Notes under the pieces: generated by a model | The model's input: the letters and a program-made list of their open reading frames with translations, nothing else | Databases searched by the model: none | What the model was told of the DNA's origin: nothing | Position numbers and translations under genes: made by a program | Assembly (NCBI RefSeq): GCF_003672135.1 | Contig: NC_039507.1 | Coordinates: 15,802,278 to 15,866,277 of the forward strand | Reading direction: 5' to 3' | Origin: Ooceraea biroi | Taxonomy: Eukaryota; Arthropoda; Insecta; Hymenoptera; Formicidae | DNA length: 64,000 nucleotides | Shown here: piece after piece, positions 51,529-63,035 of the stretch | Layout of the letters: each line of letters begins with the position of its first letter | Numbering within the stretch: the stretch's first letter is position 1

Positions 51529-54500
51529 TTATTTTGATTTAGCAGGCAAATTCAGATAATCCCGCGGAACGTAGCCTTGCTTACCGTCACGATTTTCCAC
51601 GAGCCACCATTCGTCGTTTCCTTTCTCGTCATGAGGTTTAAGCAGCCTCAGGGCCTGGCCGTTATTAATGGCTAATGTCCCGGGCATGTTTCCAGCAAAA
51701 TCGTACATCGCATAGTAAAACTGAAAATCGAGTCACGTTAATACAGGAATATTAACAGAAGCGCGGTCCACGAGTATTAAGGTACTAACTTCGCTGTGTA
51801 TGTTTTGGTACACCTGAACTCTCGGCATCTCCGAGACGTTGCCGTAATGGCTCACTCTCGGCGCCTGATTCGCGTCTAACGAGAGCAAGTCATTCAGATG
51901 TGACCCCTCCCGCTTGACCTCCCTCTCAGGAGAATCCAGCGACATCAAATTCGGAGGGCTGGAGCTCTTTCCGCCGGCGACGGAGGCAGACTCCGACGCT
52001 GGTTGATCGTGGTGCTGATTCTGTCGCTGCGCCGGCCTCAATTTTTGCGACGGCAAAAATCCTTGAGTGGCTCCAGTGTCGACGTACCACCTGGTCGTGT
52101 CTCCCATCGGGTCCTGTTTCTTTATGACCGCGATCAGCGTATCCCTCGCAGCGGTCACGTCCAGTGCGGAGGTGCTGGCAACGTCCTCGATCACCACGTA
52201 CAATTTATCCTCCGTGTACTTTCTCCTCAGCGAAGATTTCTGTTCTCCGGTCTGTGTGCACGGCTGCGACTGGCTTTCCTCCGTTCGAGGATTCGTGCCA
52301 ACAAACGCGAAACGCGTTAGTTGATTCCAGACTAGATTATGATTCACGAGAAATGACTCGAGCACGTCCTGCGACGATAGATGCGGCGATGCCTGCGGAC
52401 AGAGAATTGCATTTTCTTCATTCGAATTATACACGTCGCAATTATTTTCGTCCAAGTACCTCGCACAGCGTTAGATATTGCTTGGTGATTTTTCCGTTCA
52501 GCAATTTTCTCGCGCTCGCGAACGAAGTGATGCATTTAACTAAGATATTCGTCGTCGCGTCCAGCAGTATAGGCAGCTCCTCCAACAACTGCTGATTCAG
52601 GGCTTCGTAATTACTCTTGGCGGTAAATAACTCTTCCTGCACCTGAAACATCAAGGATCAAGTGAATCGTGGAGGCAGAGATGGCGACGGTGCAGACTGC
52701 TTATATAAAAAAAACAAGTGCGAAATTATGCAACAATTACAATTCTTGAGTCTTTGTATTTCTCACTCTTAGAAATGGCGGCGTCATAATCCAGCAATTT
52801 ATCGTGCCTCTTCGCTACCAATACCGCTGGGCCTTCCAGCAGCGTCGCAAGAAAATGCAACGGCGCGCTGATTCTCTTATCGACGCACGACTTAAAGTCC
52901 TGCATGTACTGCGACCAAATTACGGACCTTATGTTTCCCAATTTTTTCACCTCGGCAGTTGGGTTACCCTGATAATAGTTGACGAGGAATTCGGATATTA
53001 CTTCACCGGATATCGCCTCGTCGCTCAAATGCGCGATACATTGTTCGACATCCTTCGCCAACTGCCACGTGCACTTCTCCATGGCACGGAACTGCTTCTC
53101 GAGCTCCTCGAACTCGGTATCGCTCGCGACATTCGTCAGCCCGAGACTCGCCGACAGTCTCGTGCTCAGCCTCATGGACATTTTGGCCACGGAATGCATG
53201 TTAAATTTCGACATCTTGCTGATTAGGGTGTTATCATTCTCTAAATATTTCGACACGATATCTCTCCTGCGTTTGTACTCGTTGATGTAACTGGCCACGT
53301 TCGTCATCGCCTGCCATGCCTCTTCTATAGCTGCTTTATCCGGGTGATCATCTTCCGTGCACTACAAATGATCGTTCACGCGTGTGAAAATATAATATAA
53401 AATAATGTTGAGCATACGAAATGTTTATTGGACTAAAATCATTCTCTTGAAAATTTCGCTAAAATCAATATAACAATTTATTTGAATATTTCTCATTAAT
53501 ATCAAATCTGAGAAAAAAGAATTTTTCTCAGGATTGGATTTACAGTTTTCAAGATTTTTACTCGTATGCTTTATTATATATTGTATGAAAAATTAGTAGG
53601 GTTACTTACTTTTATTAATTCGTACAACATAAGCGGATACTTTAGGATTCTTTGAACTGGCTTTATCAGAATGGAGCTCATGTCGAAGCAGGCAACTTGA
53701 CGGCGTAGCCTTTCGATTCCCTTGTTAAATTCTTTCATGATACTTTCATCATTTTCGTACTAAAATACAAGCGGATGAGATTCGATAATACAATAAATAA
53801 ATTGTCATGAACTTTTTGAATTGTACATACACAATGGGCAAATCATGTGAATTAAAATCCCGCTTATATACACACGAAATACCTTTTTCAGCAAAGCTAA
53901 CGCTGCCTCATGATTTCCGCAGTACTTGACGTAAACACTTTTCAGTTTCTCAGCCATTTCCACGAAGCAGGGCCCAATCGTTTGCGAGCTCTCGTCGCAA
54001 CCCTTCATGGCTCTCAAAATTATGTCCAGTAATTCCTCGGCGACTTGAATAACGTCAAAGATATTCCCGAACAACGTGACGACGTCGATGCCCTTTGACT
54101 CGAGGAAGCTCGGATCGTGTAGATTGAACGTCTCGTATGTTAATTTCAGGTCGCGCACGTACTCCTTCTCCGTTATGACTAACTCGGATATCACATTTTG
54201 CCGTTGGTCCGCACGTTTTTGTCGCGTATCGGCCGCGCTGCTGATTGCAGATTCATTATCCCGACCCTCCACTTGGACAGGTACTTCTCCGTTCGCGACA
54301 ACTTCCTTCTGCAACGGCGTCCTGCCCGGAGCCGGAGCCGGCGGCGCCGGCCTGTGAGGCTGCGACATCCGCTTCGGCTTCTGCTCTTCGTTCGTGGTCG
54401 CGCCCGTCTCCTTGTGCCTAATCAGCACAAAATCCTCGAAGTCTTCCAAGTTCGATTCCTGCAGATTGTCCGACGGCTGTACGGACGTTACGCTCAAGTA

Positions 54501-56077
54501 CTCTCGCGGACACAAGCCGATCCGGCCGCTCTTATTCTTCACGTTTACCCAATCCTCATTGGCCATCTCGACAACGGTAAGAATCTCGCCTTCCTGGACA
54601 CTTAGGTCGCCGTCCATCTGCGCGTCGAAAGTAAACCGCACGTTCACGATAGCGCCCGCGTCCAGCGCATCCGCATCCTTCTTCGCGGGAACGTTCAGCT
54701 CGGAATGCGCTTGATCTTGCCCGGCTTCCACGCAATCGACTATGATGTTGACGTAAGACGATGGGAAGATGCCTTTCGCAGCGTCGATCGTGCCTTCTAT
54801 CCACTCGGAATCGATGTGCCTGACGAGATGAACCACCTCTCCCGCTCCGAAACTCAACTCGTTCGGGAACTGCGCGTTGAACGGGTACAACGTTATGGCA
54901 TACGGTTTGACGTCGACGGAATTCGCGTGAGCGGTGCGCTGCGTGTCGCCGGTCGACGCCGAGGCCTCCGGGAACAGGTCGAAGTAACTTGGAGCAGGCT
55001 CGTCGGGCACGTTCACGTAAGAGTTCGCGCGAGCGGTTTCATTGGAAGCTTCGTAAGCTACGTTACTGTAGGGTCTCGAGGAAGGTGCAAAGTTGTTCGC
55101 CACGGTGCTCGAGTCCCCCATCAGCTGTGCCACTTGTGCCTGATCGGTCGTATCCTCACCCGCATCCGTGTAAGATACGAATGTTTCCGGAAATGTACCT
55201 TCCCTGCCGTCCTCTTTGATCCCGCGACACCAGCCGTCATCAAGAATCTCCGTGACAATGACTGTCTCACCGGCGGTGAGGTCCAACTCCTCGTCGAGCT
55301 GCGCCTTTAACGTCGTTTTCACCCTGGCTCTTCTCTTTATCGACTTCTTCATTGTTTTCTGCAAGAGTATTATTTTTATTAGTCACAATGTATAGTCGAT
55401 ACATCAGTGAGATATAGTCTTATTAAATTACTTTTATCAGTGTCGTATCGAGCTCCCATGTGTGCGTCATTGGAAAAATGCCATTCCTGGAAGCTGTCCT
55501 GCCAACGCACCATCCTGAACCTATGTCCCTTGTTCCGATTACGAGCTCTCCTAGTATCAAAAGAGTTTACGTCTAAAACTATCATTTTTATCTAATTTAA
55601 TATTGAGACTTGATGTGCGTGTGATATATTAATTTATTAAATTAATTTAAAGTTTTTCAGAGTTTTTGGCTCAACAGCAGTATAGTGATGATGTGATACA
55701 ATTCATCACAGTGATCTTACCTTGTGCAAAACATAAGTCGTCTCTTTCCTGCCCAACAAAGTCAGCTACAGCAACAAACAACCTTTCTGTATCGCCAAGC
55801 TGAGGGACCTCAGTTTTGTGTAAATGGCTCAGGGGGAATTTGCCGACTCTATCTTGAGACTGACCGAAGCACCAGTGCTTGTCTATGATCTCATGTATCT
55901 GGAATGCAGAAAAATACTCCAATTATCTCCAAGCTGTTCACATTTGGCCGTCCGCGTGCAGGTTAGGTGCCGATTCACGACAGGTACCAGGAAATAATTC
56001 CCTTTGGAGAGACTCAGCTCGCCGTCGACGGTGGTAAGGAAGTCGTGCAGCACCCTCGCCAGCGTGCCCGGCTCCAT
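51529..56077 (-). CDS. DNMBP: Tuba/DNMBP-like Cdc42 guanine-nucleotide exchange factor
   Basis: Nine minus-strand exons (56077-55988, 55898-55721, 55550-55432, 55358-53883, 53759-53610, 53361-52741, 52642-52460, 52392-51790, 51720-51529) join in phase to 1,203 residues. Domains: SH3 at about 5-57, 68-124, 141-193, 282-335 and 366-419; proline-rich stretch 464-477; DH (RhoGEF) about 515-705, with KPVQRILKYPLMLYELIK; BAR about 740-930; SH3 at 1003-1059 and 1142-1199. No PH domain follows the DH; the BAR takes its place, as known for Tuba/DNMBP proteins. These activate Cdc42 and link dynamin and N-WASP-type actin regulators to membranes and junctions. Five N-terminal SH3 domains are seen, against four in the vertebrate protein. 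The start ATG lies in a good context (GCGGAAATGG). The intron at 52393-52459 is only 67 nt. Confidence 0.93.
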
Positions 56078-57054
56078 TTCCGCGTCTACGTTGTCGCATC
56101 CGTCGTCCTCGCGTTACTACGACTCGCGAGCAGAGACTAGACCTGACAGCCGACACTGCTCCGATAAGTGGCTGTCACGTGGCACGCGCGCCTGTGTGCG
56201 TAAATCAAACATCGATGGCAATCAACGCTGTTGTTGTCGCTATAAAAAGCATCCTCGTCGCTGCGAATGAATAAAATATTATATTCTTCTTTTTATCTCT
56301 CAATACCTCCGCTTATAAATAACCCTCATGATATATGTTAGCTAGTGAAAAATGTATGAGTACTATGAAAATATTTACGTGAATTTCGAAAAATATATTC
56401 GGATTTTATAATATATGTAATACAAATTTTGATGCAATTTAAATGTGAAAGTTAGGATTGTTATGTAATTTTTCAACTTTGTTGAGATATGCATCGTAAT
56501 TTGTACATACAGGCGAAGCTGCTTGGTGGCGCTCCGTGTGTACGGCGTACTCGCATGTGTAAAATCAGCTGATCGGTGCGAGGCTAATCATGCTGGTATT
56601 TTAGCTACTTTGCGTAATTGCATTGATACTACATACTTAATGTATATATTGTGTTAATGTCATGTGTAAATAGTAACGATAAGTTACATGGACGGAAAAA
56701 CATCAGATAATTATTGACTGACTGATTCTTGTCAGAAGTGAGGTTAGGACTTAACCTCGCAGTGAAAGAGTGAACATCTTAGGAATAATAATTATTGCAA
56801 TGTGATTTTATACTATTTGCAATTTCTATATCTATATTAGCTGTTTACATTACATGTATAATAATATTAATTATTATCTTTGTGTGAAAGATAAATATTA
56901 AGCGAAATGCACATGTTCAGAGGGTACGATGACATTAAGTGATTTTGCACATGAATAACTGTAATAAAATTGTAATAAAACTATATCGATATTGAATAGT
57001 TTGTATAATGTACAAAATTAATAGTAACCAGATATAGAATTTCATCTTTGCAAG
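56078..57054. promoter_or_regulatory. Divergent intergenic region between the Tuba-like and GTPBP6-like genes
   Basis: 977 bp separates two start codons facing away from each other. The ends are GC-richer (56,078-56,270 and about 56,510-56,600) and the middle is AT-rich. This suggests two separate core promoters rather than one shared one. No TATA box is clear for either gene. Confidence 0.5.
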
Positions 57055-58688
57055 ATGCATTGCGTGCGTAAGATCTTGAACATTGCGCAGTGTAATTTCC
57101 AAGCGTACAGCAAAACTGAGTTTGCAGACACGGTTTGCAAACGGTCAGGAATATTGTTGCAAAACGTTGTTTGCCGTTTTAAACATGATTCCGGGGAGCA
57201 TCAGTCTTTTGAGGGAGAAGCGGAAGAGCACGAATACACCGAGCTCTCCAATTATTGCTTAGGCACTGCAACCGGTGGACACAGGACATTTATTTTACAA
57301 CCGTACATAAAATGGGGCAGAGACAAGAAAAGAAACACCTCGCCGGAGCTGCAGCTGGCTGAAGCAGTGGCGCTCATAAACACCCTACCCAACTGGTGCG
57401 TGGTTGGAACAAAGTATGCTCCGTTACTCACACTGCAGAGGAAGACACTGTTGGGTACCGGCTCGATGAACGACTTGAAGCAGCAGATAAGTCAGTGCGG
57501 CGACGTCTCTGCCGTATTCGTCAGCACTAACATGTTGAGATTTCGTCAAATTGCCCAGTTGAGGGAGATCCTTGGCCTACCAATATACGACCGTTACTCC
57601 ATAGTCGTCCACATATTCCGCAGGCATGCACAGAGCGCGGAGGCGAAGCTGCAAGTGACGTTAGCAGAGATACCGTACATCCGCAAGAAGCTGTTCGAGA
57701 CGTGTGTCACTAAGAGCGGCGCGATTAACGTGACGGAGAAGACGAAGCTGTTGCTCGACGGCAGGGAGAAGAGACTGAGGAGTGAGTTGAAAAGGTTGCA
57801 GCAGCACCGGCAGCTCATCAGACGCAGCCGCAAGAAAAACGGCTTCCCTACGATTGCCGTGATCGGTTACACGAACGCGGGGAAAACCTCCTTGATAAGA
57901 GCACTCACGGATGACAGTTCGCTGCGGCCGAAAAATAAATTGTTCGCCACCCTCGACACGACCGCGCACCAGGGAATTTTACTGAACAAATTAAAAGTGC
58001 TGTACATGGATACTATCGGATTTATCCAAGACGTGCCGGAGAGCCTGATCGAACCGTTCATTGTAACTTTGGAGGACGCCATGATCGCCGTATGTGGTAA
58101 ACCGTTGCTCAGTCACTGTTACGATTACTTCTCTCCTTTTATTTACCGAGACAATTTCTAAATTTTTTTGCGGATTTCTTCCTTAGGATGTGATAGTTCA
58201 CGTGTACGATGTTAGCCATCCCGATGTGAAAGCGCAGTATCAACACGTCCAGCAAACGGTAAAACCAATGATAGACACGGAACGTCCAATAATCGACGTT
58301 GCGAATAAATGTGACCTGGTTACGAGCGACTGCATACCCAAGGATGTGATTGCCGTTTCCGCTAAAAACTTGACAGGTGTTACTTGAATGCCTCATTGTT
58401 AATGAAGACGAACGTGCTTGAAATTTGGAACAGGTCTTTAAAATCGTTTAAACGTTTATAGGAATTGATCTGTTGCGCTTGAAAATAGAGAAGATCCTTT
58501 TGGCTGTCACCGGACTATTGCGCACACGTGTAAGAGTAGAATCGGGCAGTTCTGCAGCCAGCTGGTTGTACAAAATGACAACGGTGATAAACGCTCAACC
58601 GGATCCGGATAATCCTCAATATATGATTTTCGAAGTGCTAGCTACTTCACTCGATATTCAAAAATTTAAACAATTTTTGAGACAATAA
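57055..58688 (+). CDS. GTPBP6: HflX-family GTPase, GTPBP6-like
   Basis: Exons 57055-58089, 58187-58376 and 58462-58688 join in phase to 483 residues. The HflX N-terminal domain includes YDRYSIVVHIFRRHAQSAEA and KLQVTLAEIPYI (180-209), followed by a basic helical linker (230-262). The G domain has G1 GYTNAGKT (271-278), G2 FATLDTT (297-303), G3 DTIGF (319-323), G4 NKCD (385-388) and G5 SAKN (403-406). HflX proteins bind the large ribosomal subunit; animal GTPBP6 acts in mitochondrial ribosome recycling and assembly (family knowledge). The first 40 residues are rich in basic and hydroxylated residues and poor in acidic ones, consistent with a mitochondrial targeting sequence, which is inferred. 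Length matches animal GTPBP6. G4 reads NKCD instead of the common NKxD with Ile/Val, which is conservative. Confidence 0.93.
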
Positions 58689-58689
58689 A
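58684..58689 (+). terminator. AATAAA overlapping the GTPBP6-like stop codon
   Basis: CAATAAAG spans the last codon and the TAA stop (58686-58688). If used, the 3' UTR would be only about 20 nt. Other AATAAA-like sites occur downstream near 58,970. Confidence 0.35.
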
Positions 58690-59550
58690 GTAGCTTACAT
58701 CGCACTTTGTCCACTGTATTTCCTTTACGTTTCTTCAAAACTTGATACATAAAAAACAGGTTTAAGCGCGTGTATGATGTATAAAATATTTTAATAACAA
58801 AGTTGTTCCTTCCTTGCTTTTATTCATTTTATGCTAAGAAATAATTAATTATCTATTACTGCCAGCATAAATTTATACTAATTATTTTAATTAAATTATA
58901 CGTAATTTTATAGAAAAGATTTAAATTTTTTCTTGCTTTCTTTAAAAAGAAAAATTTAATATTAAATAAATTATAGATTAGCATTTGTAGTTTATTTCAA
59001 ACACATCGCAAGTAGATAAAACAAATGGCATTATTTAAAACATGTAATGTGATATGATTTTACATTATCACAAAGACGCATAATCACCGTGAATACTTTT
59101 TTGTTTCAATAAATCATACGCATGTACATGATGAGTGTACTTAAGAATCTTGAGAGTATCCGCGCGACATGCCCTGCCAAGAAGTCATTTCTTTTTACGG
59201 CCTGACATGTACACGTGCGGGGCACGTGTTTCCCTGCAGTCGGCATTTCTGAATACCAGATGCACGAGACACGACTTAAAATTTCAAGTAAGATATTCGT
59301 TAGGATTGTCAGCGAGATTAAAGACTTTATTACGACGTTTAAGCATGAGCGTTGACACAGAGCTGTGTGAACAATTCATAAAGGTTTACCTTAGAAATCA
59401 GATTTTAAAGTTCAAACATGAAACACGAATTGTCGTTTTTTCTTTAAACTCGATATTAATTAATAATATCTACAAACATTGTCACTAATTGTTTAATAAA
59501 AATTTGTTATTGATACATTTATTGTGCATCAATCTCGTTCCTCTTGGAGA
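58690..59550. other. 3' flank of the GTPBP6-like gene
   Basis: AT-rich, then a small GC-richer patch at 59,140-59,290 with an open plus-strand frame (59135-59488) that includes FLRPDMYTCGARVSLQSAF and a possible donor (GTAAGA) at about 59288. It resembles the basic start of a mitochondrial precursor but is not recognised and may be chance. Confidence 0.35.
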
Positions 59551-62500
59551 AAGGAAAATAAGACTGTTTCATCGTCGAAGCGGCGACTATGGTGAAAAGC
59601 AGCGAATTAAAAGGGAGGAGAGCGCAAGAAAGGGAAAAGCTCTCGGAAGCGTACACAGCCTGCAATTTGGCAAACGATCAATCCGCGTCTGGATCGCCGC
59701 CCGACGAAGAAGATCGTCCGCCGTCGCCGCCGCCCGTTGTTTAGCTATCGCTGTCGTTTTATTAAGAGTTCCGTTTGTTTGCCTTATCTCTCCGTCCGCG
59801 TGAGTGCGACGGCGATCATCCACCGCGCGAGGAACTTCGCGGCGAGGGTGCCGCCGTGGCGCAATGTATAATTCATAGAGCTCCGATGGTTCGACGTGTA
59901 TAAAGGGTGTCTCGAAAATTTTATCCACTCAAACGGAATGTACATATTATGCTTTTCAGACTTTCTTCCACCTAACTAAACCATCGACTTCAATTCTTCG
60001 CTGGATCGCGCTGAGTGGCTTCTCCCTATCATCGGAACCGTGATTCTCGATCGAGTGGTTGATCGATCATGAATCTCTCGGCCGAGGGAAACGAACACGC
60101 GGATCAGGTGATCCGCCGATTCGAGTCTCGGCGTTCTACGCGAGCGACCGTCGAGCATGAAAGAGCACTCTTCGGCGTGCGCTAACTCGAGCAACGCGGC
60201 ATTAATATCCGGCGACGGCGGGACACCCTGTGTGCAGCCTTATAGAGTACCCCATAGAATTAATCGCGCGGCGTGCGCACGCACGCGGAGGAAGAGTCGC
60301 CGGGCGCGCGTCGTCCTTTGGCTACGGGAATTAATGAAGGATTGATATCGCGATTATGTTGTAGCAATAGCGCAGAAGAGGGTACGGGGCGGTGTACCGT
60401 GGGCCGATCGGCAGCACGGGCCGCGGCGATAATTAATTGCAGGCGTGACGGCGCTTTAACGTCGTTAATTTTCATTATCTCGATCGGAATCCGCTCGTAG
60501 CGCGGAACGCGGCCGCCTCGCAGCTTGCTAATTTTGCGCGCGCGGCAGCCAGCCCCCGTAACCTCGCTTCCGGAAAACGCATTAATAATTCTCCCGGTCG
60601 GCGGGGGAGGGGAGGGCTCGCAAAATTTGTCACCCGCCCGCGGCTACGTTGACGCTAATGTCGCGGCCGCTCCTGCGGCCGGGAATCGCAAGGACGCGCG
60701 CGCGCGTACACGCACTTTACGTCGTGTTTGGATTATTAAAGCGAGCTAAGTAAAACCTAATTATCGCGCTACTCGGCCGAACGACAAATTTCCACCGCTT
60801 GTGTCCGCTGCCCTTCGCTGTGAGCTTGTCGCCGCGCTGAAGCAATAACACACAATGCGACCGAAAAGCCACTGTCCGTGGTTACACCGTCATGCACGTC
60901 TCTCCCTTGATGAGTTCATCCGCGTAATTCCTCAAGAAATGTTGCATTATGTATTTTAGAGTAGGAGTTAGTCGTGAACGTTTAACGATCGCCTATTATT
61001 TGCTCGTCGAGAGCCGGTGCAGCGATGTAAGAGGACAATTAGTGCTTAATTGTTTTCAAGGAAATATGTATTGTATTTATGAGAGATAAGTTAGCTTGCC
61101 ACACAGGGGTGTCCCAAGTAAAATAAAGTAATGATAATAATTCACGATTTTTCACAGGCGAATATTTTACTACTTTCTTTTTCAAATTTTCCTATAGGCA
61201 TATTCCTGATGTGTGGCGTATCAATAAAAAAAGTAACTTAAAATCAGTTGATTTTTTCTTATATTTTTAACTAAATGTTCGACGGGGTAGCCCGTGAAAA
61301 TTGAAAGTCTGGGAAGCTAGGGTTAATTACTTCAAATAGATATACGTAAGGAAATTTATTTAGCGAATCGAGCACTTTCTAATCTTTTCGAGAACACTTG
61401 ACCATGATTTTATTTACCATTAAACTTTTTCTGCTCCGTAACGATGTCGTAAATTAATAGTAAAAAGCTCCTTCAAACCGACCATTCATTTACTTGGAGC
61501 TTTATTTGCTTTATTGCAAACCTCTCGATACTTGCTGCATACATATAGATACATGTAACGTTATTTATCAACATAGGTGACAGTCGACACGAAAAATATT
61601 CTTGTTCGGCAACGGTTTCGCATGTCCAATCATCCACGTTGCTGCCGAAAATATAAAAAACAAATAACGCGCAATTTTTGAGAACGGCATCGGCCGAATC
61701 CTCGAGTAACAATCCACAAATAATATCGATTATCCCGTCGCCATCAGATCGCTCTGAGGGGAAACGAGGAAATCCTGGCGATCGAGCGTATCTTCTTACT
61801 CCCCCGGAAAAATAACGATAATAATGGCAATTCAGCACAACGGTCCACTAGATCGCCGCCACCAGCCGTCGAGTTGTGTGTGTGGGCCCGCGTTTATTTA
61901 ACGCTTTAAACACAAAGCTGCGGCTTAACCGGAGGTCCATTGTGCCTGCCCGCCGGCAATTAAGCGATTGGCTAACGAACGTCGATCGCCACGTCGAGTG
62001 CGCGACTCGTGTAACGTAATGATCGCCACGCTGATTTGCTCGCCGTTACAGATTCAATTACGGGCCGCGCCACGCCGCGCCGGCCGGCTCCGATATTCCG
62101 CGTGGCGCGGCCAAACGTTCCCGAGATCAGCGGCGGAAATGAAATTAAACCTAACGCCCAGCATACGTGACGCGTGCATAAATAACGAAAGTGACACCAT
62201 CGCCGGGCCAGCGCCTAACGAGCATAATCCGATACTTGCGTTGTTTTCAGCATCGCGGTCCGCGCGCGCGTTGCCGAGCGATAAACGGCGAGTGGCGAGT
62301 TGCTTACCAAACGAAGTTTACATCAAACAACAAGGGTCGGCAGGATAATTGACTTTCACCGGGAAACCAATTATCAATTATCAGAGATCGTTTTCGACCC
62401 TCCGTTTCACGATGTAGCTGTCGATGTCGATGTCGAGGTCCCGCCCCGCCGTTCGTTTCGTTTTTGCCTCTTCGTGTCCGCCGAGCATCCAAAGCTGAAA

Positions 62501-62560
62501 GTTACAATTTGGAATTTTGTTGTTAAAAATCTGTTTTTATTTCGCGCTTTCAAAAGTATA
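59550..62560. other. GC-rich noncoding region with many homeodomain-type ATTA cores
   Basis: GC- and CpG-rich blocks (59,560-60,800 and 61,850-62,470) alternate with an AT-rich block (60,950-61,500). No reading frame carries a domain. At 60,196-60,770 ten separate ATTA/TAAT clusters stand out from the GC-rich background (for example GCATTAATAAT, GATAATTAATTG). This suggests a developmental enhancer or the upstream region of a gene outside the window (inference). Confidence 0.4.
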
Positions 62561-62562
62561 TA

Positions 62563-63035
62563 CAGGGTGTCCCAGAATTGTGTATGAAGCTCTCGTGAGC
62601 GGGTAGAATGCATCGAACTGAGAAGAAAAGTCCTTTACCGTTTTGAAATTTTCTCAATAGTTAACGAGTTATTAATTATTAAAAATCGCTATATTAATCC
62701 GGCCTACCGCCGAATGCAAGCGCGCGACGAGATGCGACCGCCTAGAGATCGAGGTTGCTAGGCGAGCGGAGAATTGTTTATTACAAGTGGCAATGGCTAG
62801 GCAGGAGCGACTTGTAATAAACAATTCTCCGCTCGCCTAGCAACCTCGATCTCTAGGCGGTCGCATCTCGCCGCGCGCTTGCATTCGGCGATAGGCCGGA
62901 CTAATATAGCGATTTTTAATAATTAATAACTCGTTAACTATTGAGAAAATTTCAAAACGGTAAAGGACTTTTCTTCTCAAGTCGATGCGTTCTACCCGCT
63001 CACGAGCGCTTCATACACAATTCTGGGACACCCTG
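62563..63035. mobile_element. 473-bp palindromic transposon with CAGGGTGTCCCAG termini
   Basis: Arms 62563-62788 and 62810-63035 are inverted copies of 226 bp with a few differences, around a 21-nt spacer. TA flanks both ends. There is no ORF. The terminus resembles that of the foldback at 28694 but the arm sequence differs, so it is a separate family. The nearly perfect hairpin marks it as a non-autonomous foldback. Confidence 0.8.

Noticed and set aside
54705..55310. 201-codon plus-strand frame
   Set aside because: Antisense shadow of the SH3-encoding exon 55358-53883, whose domains fix the coding strand.
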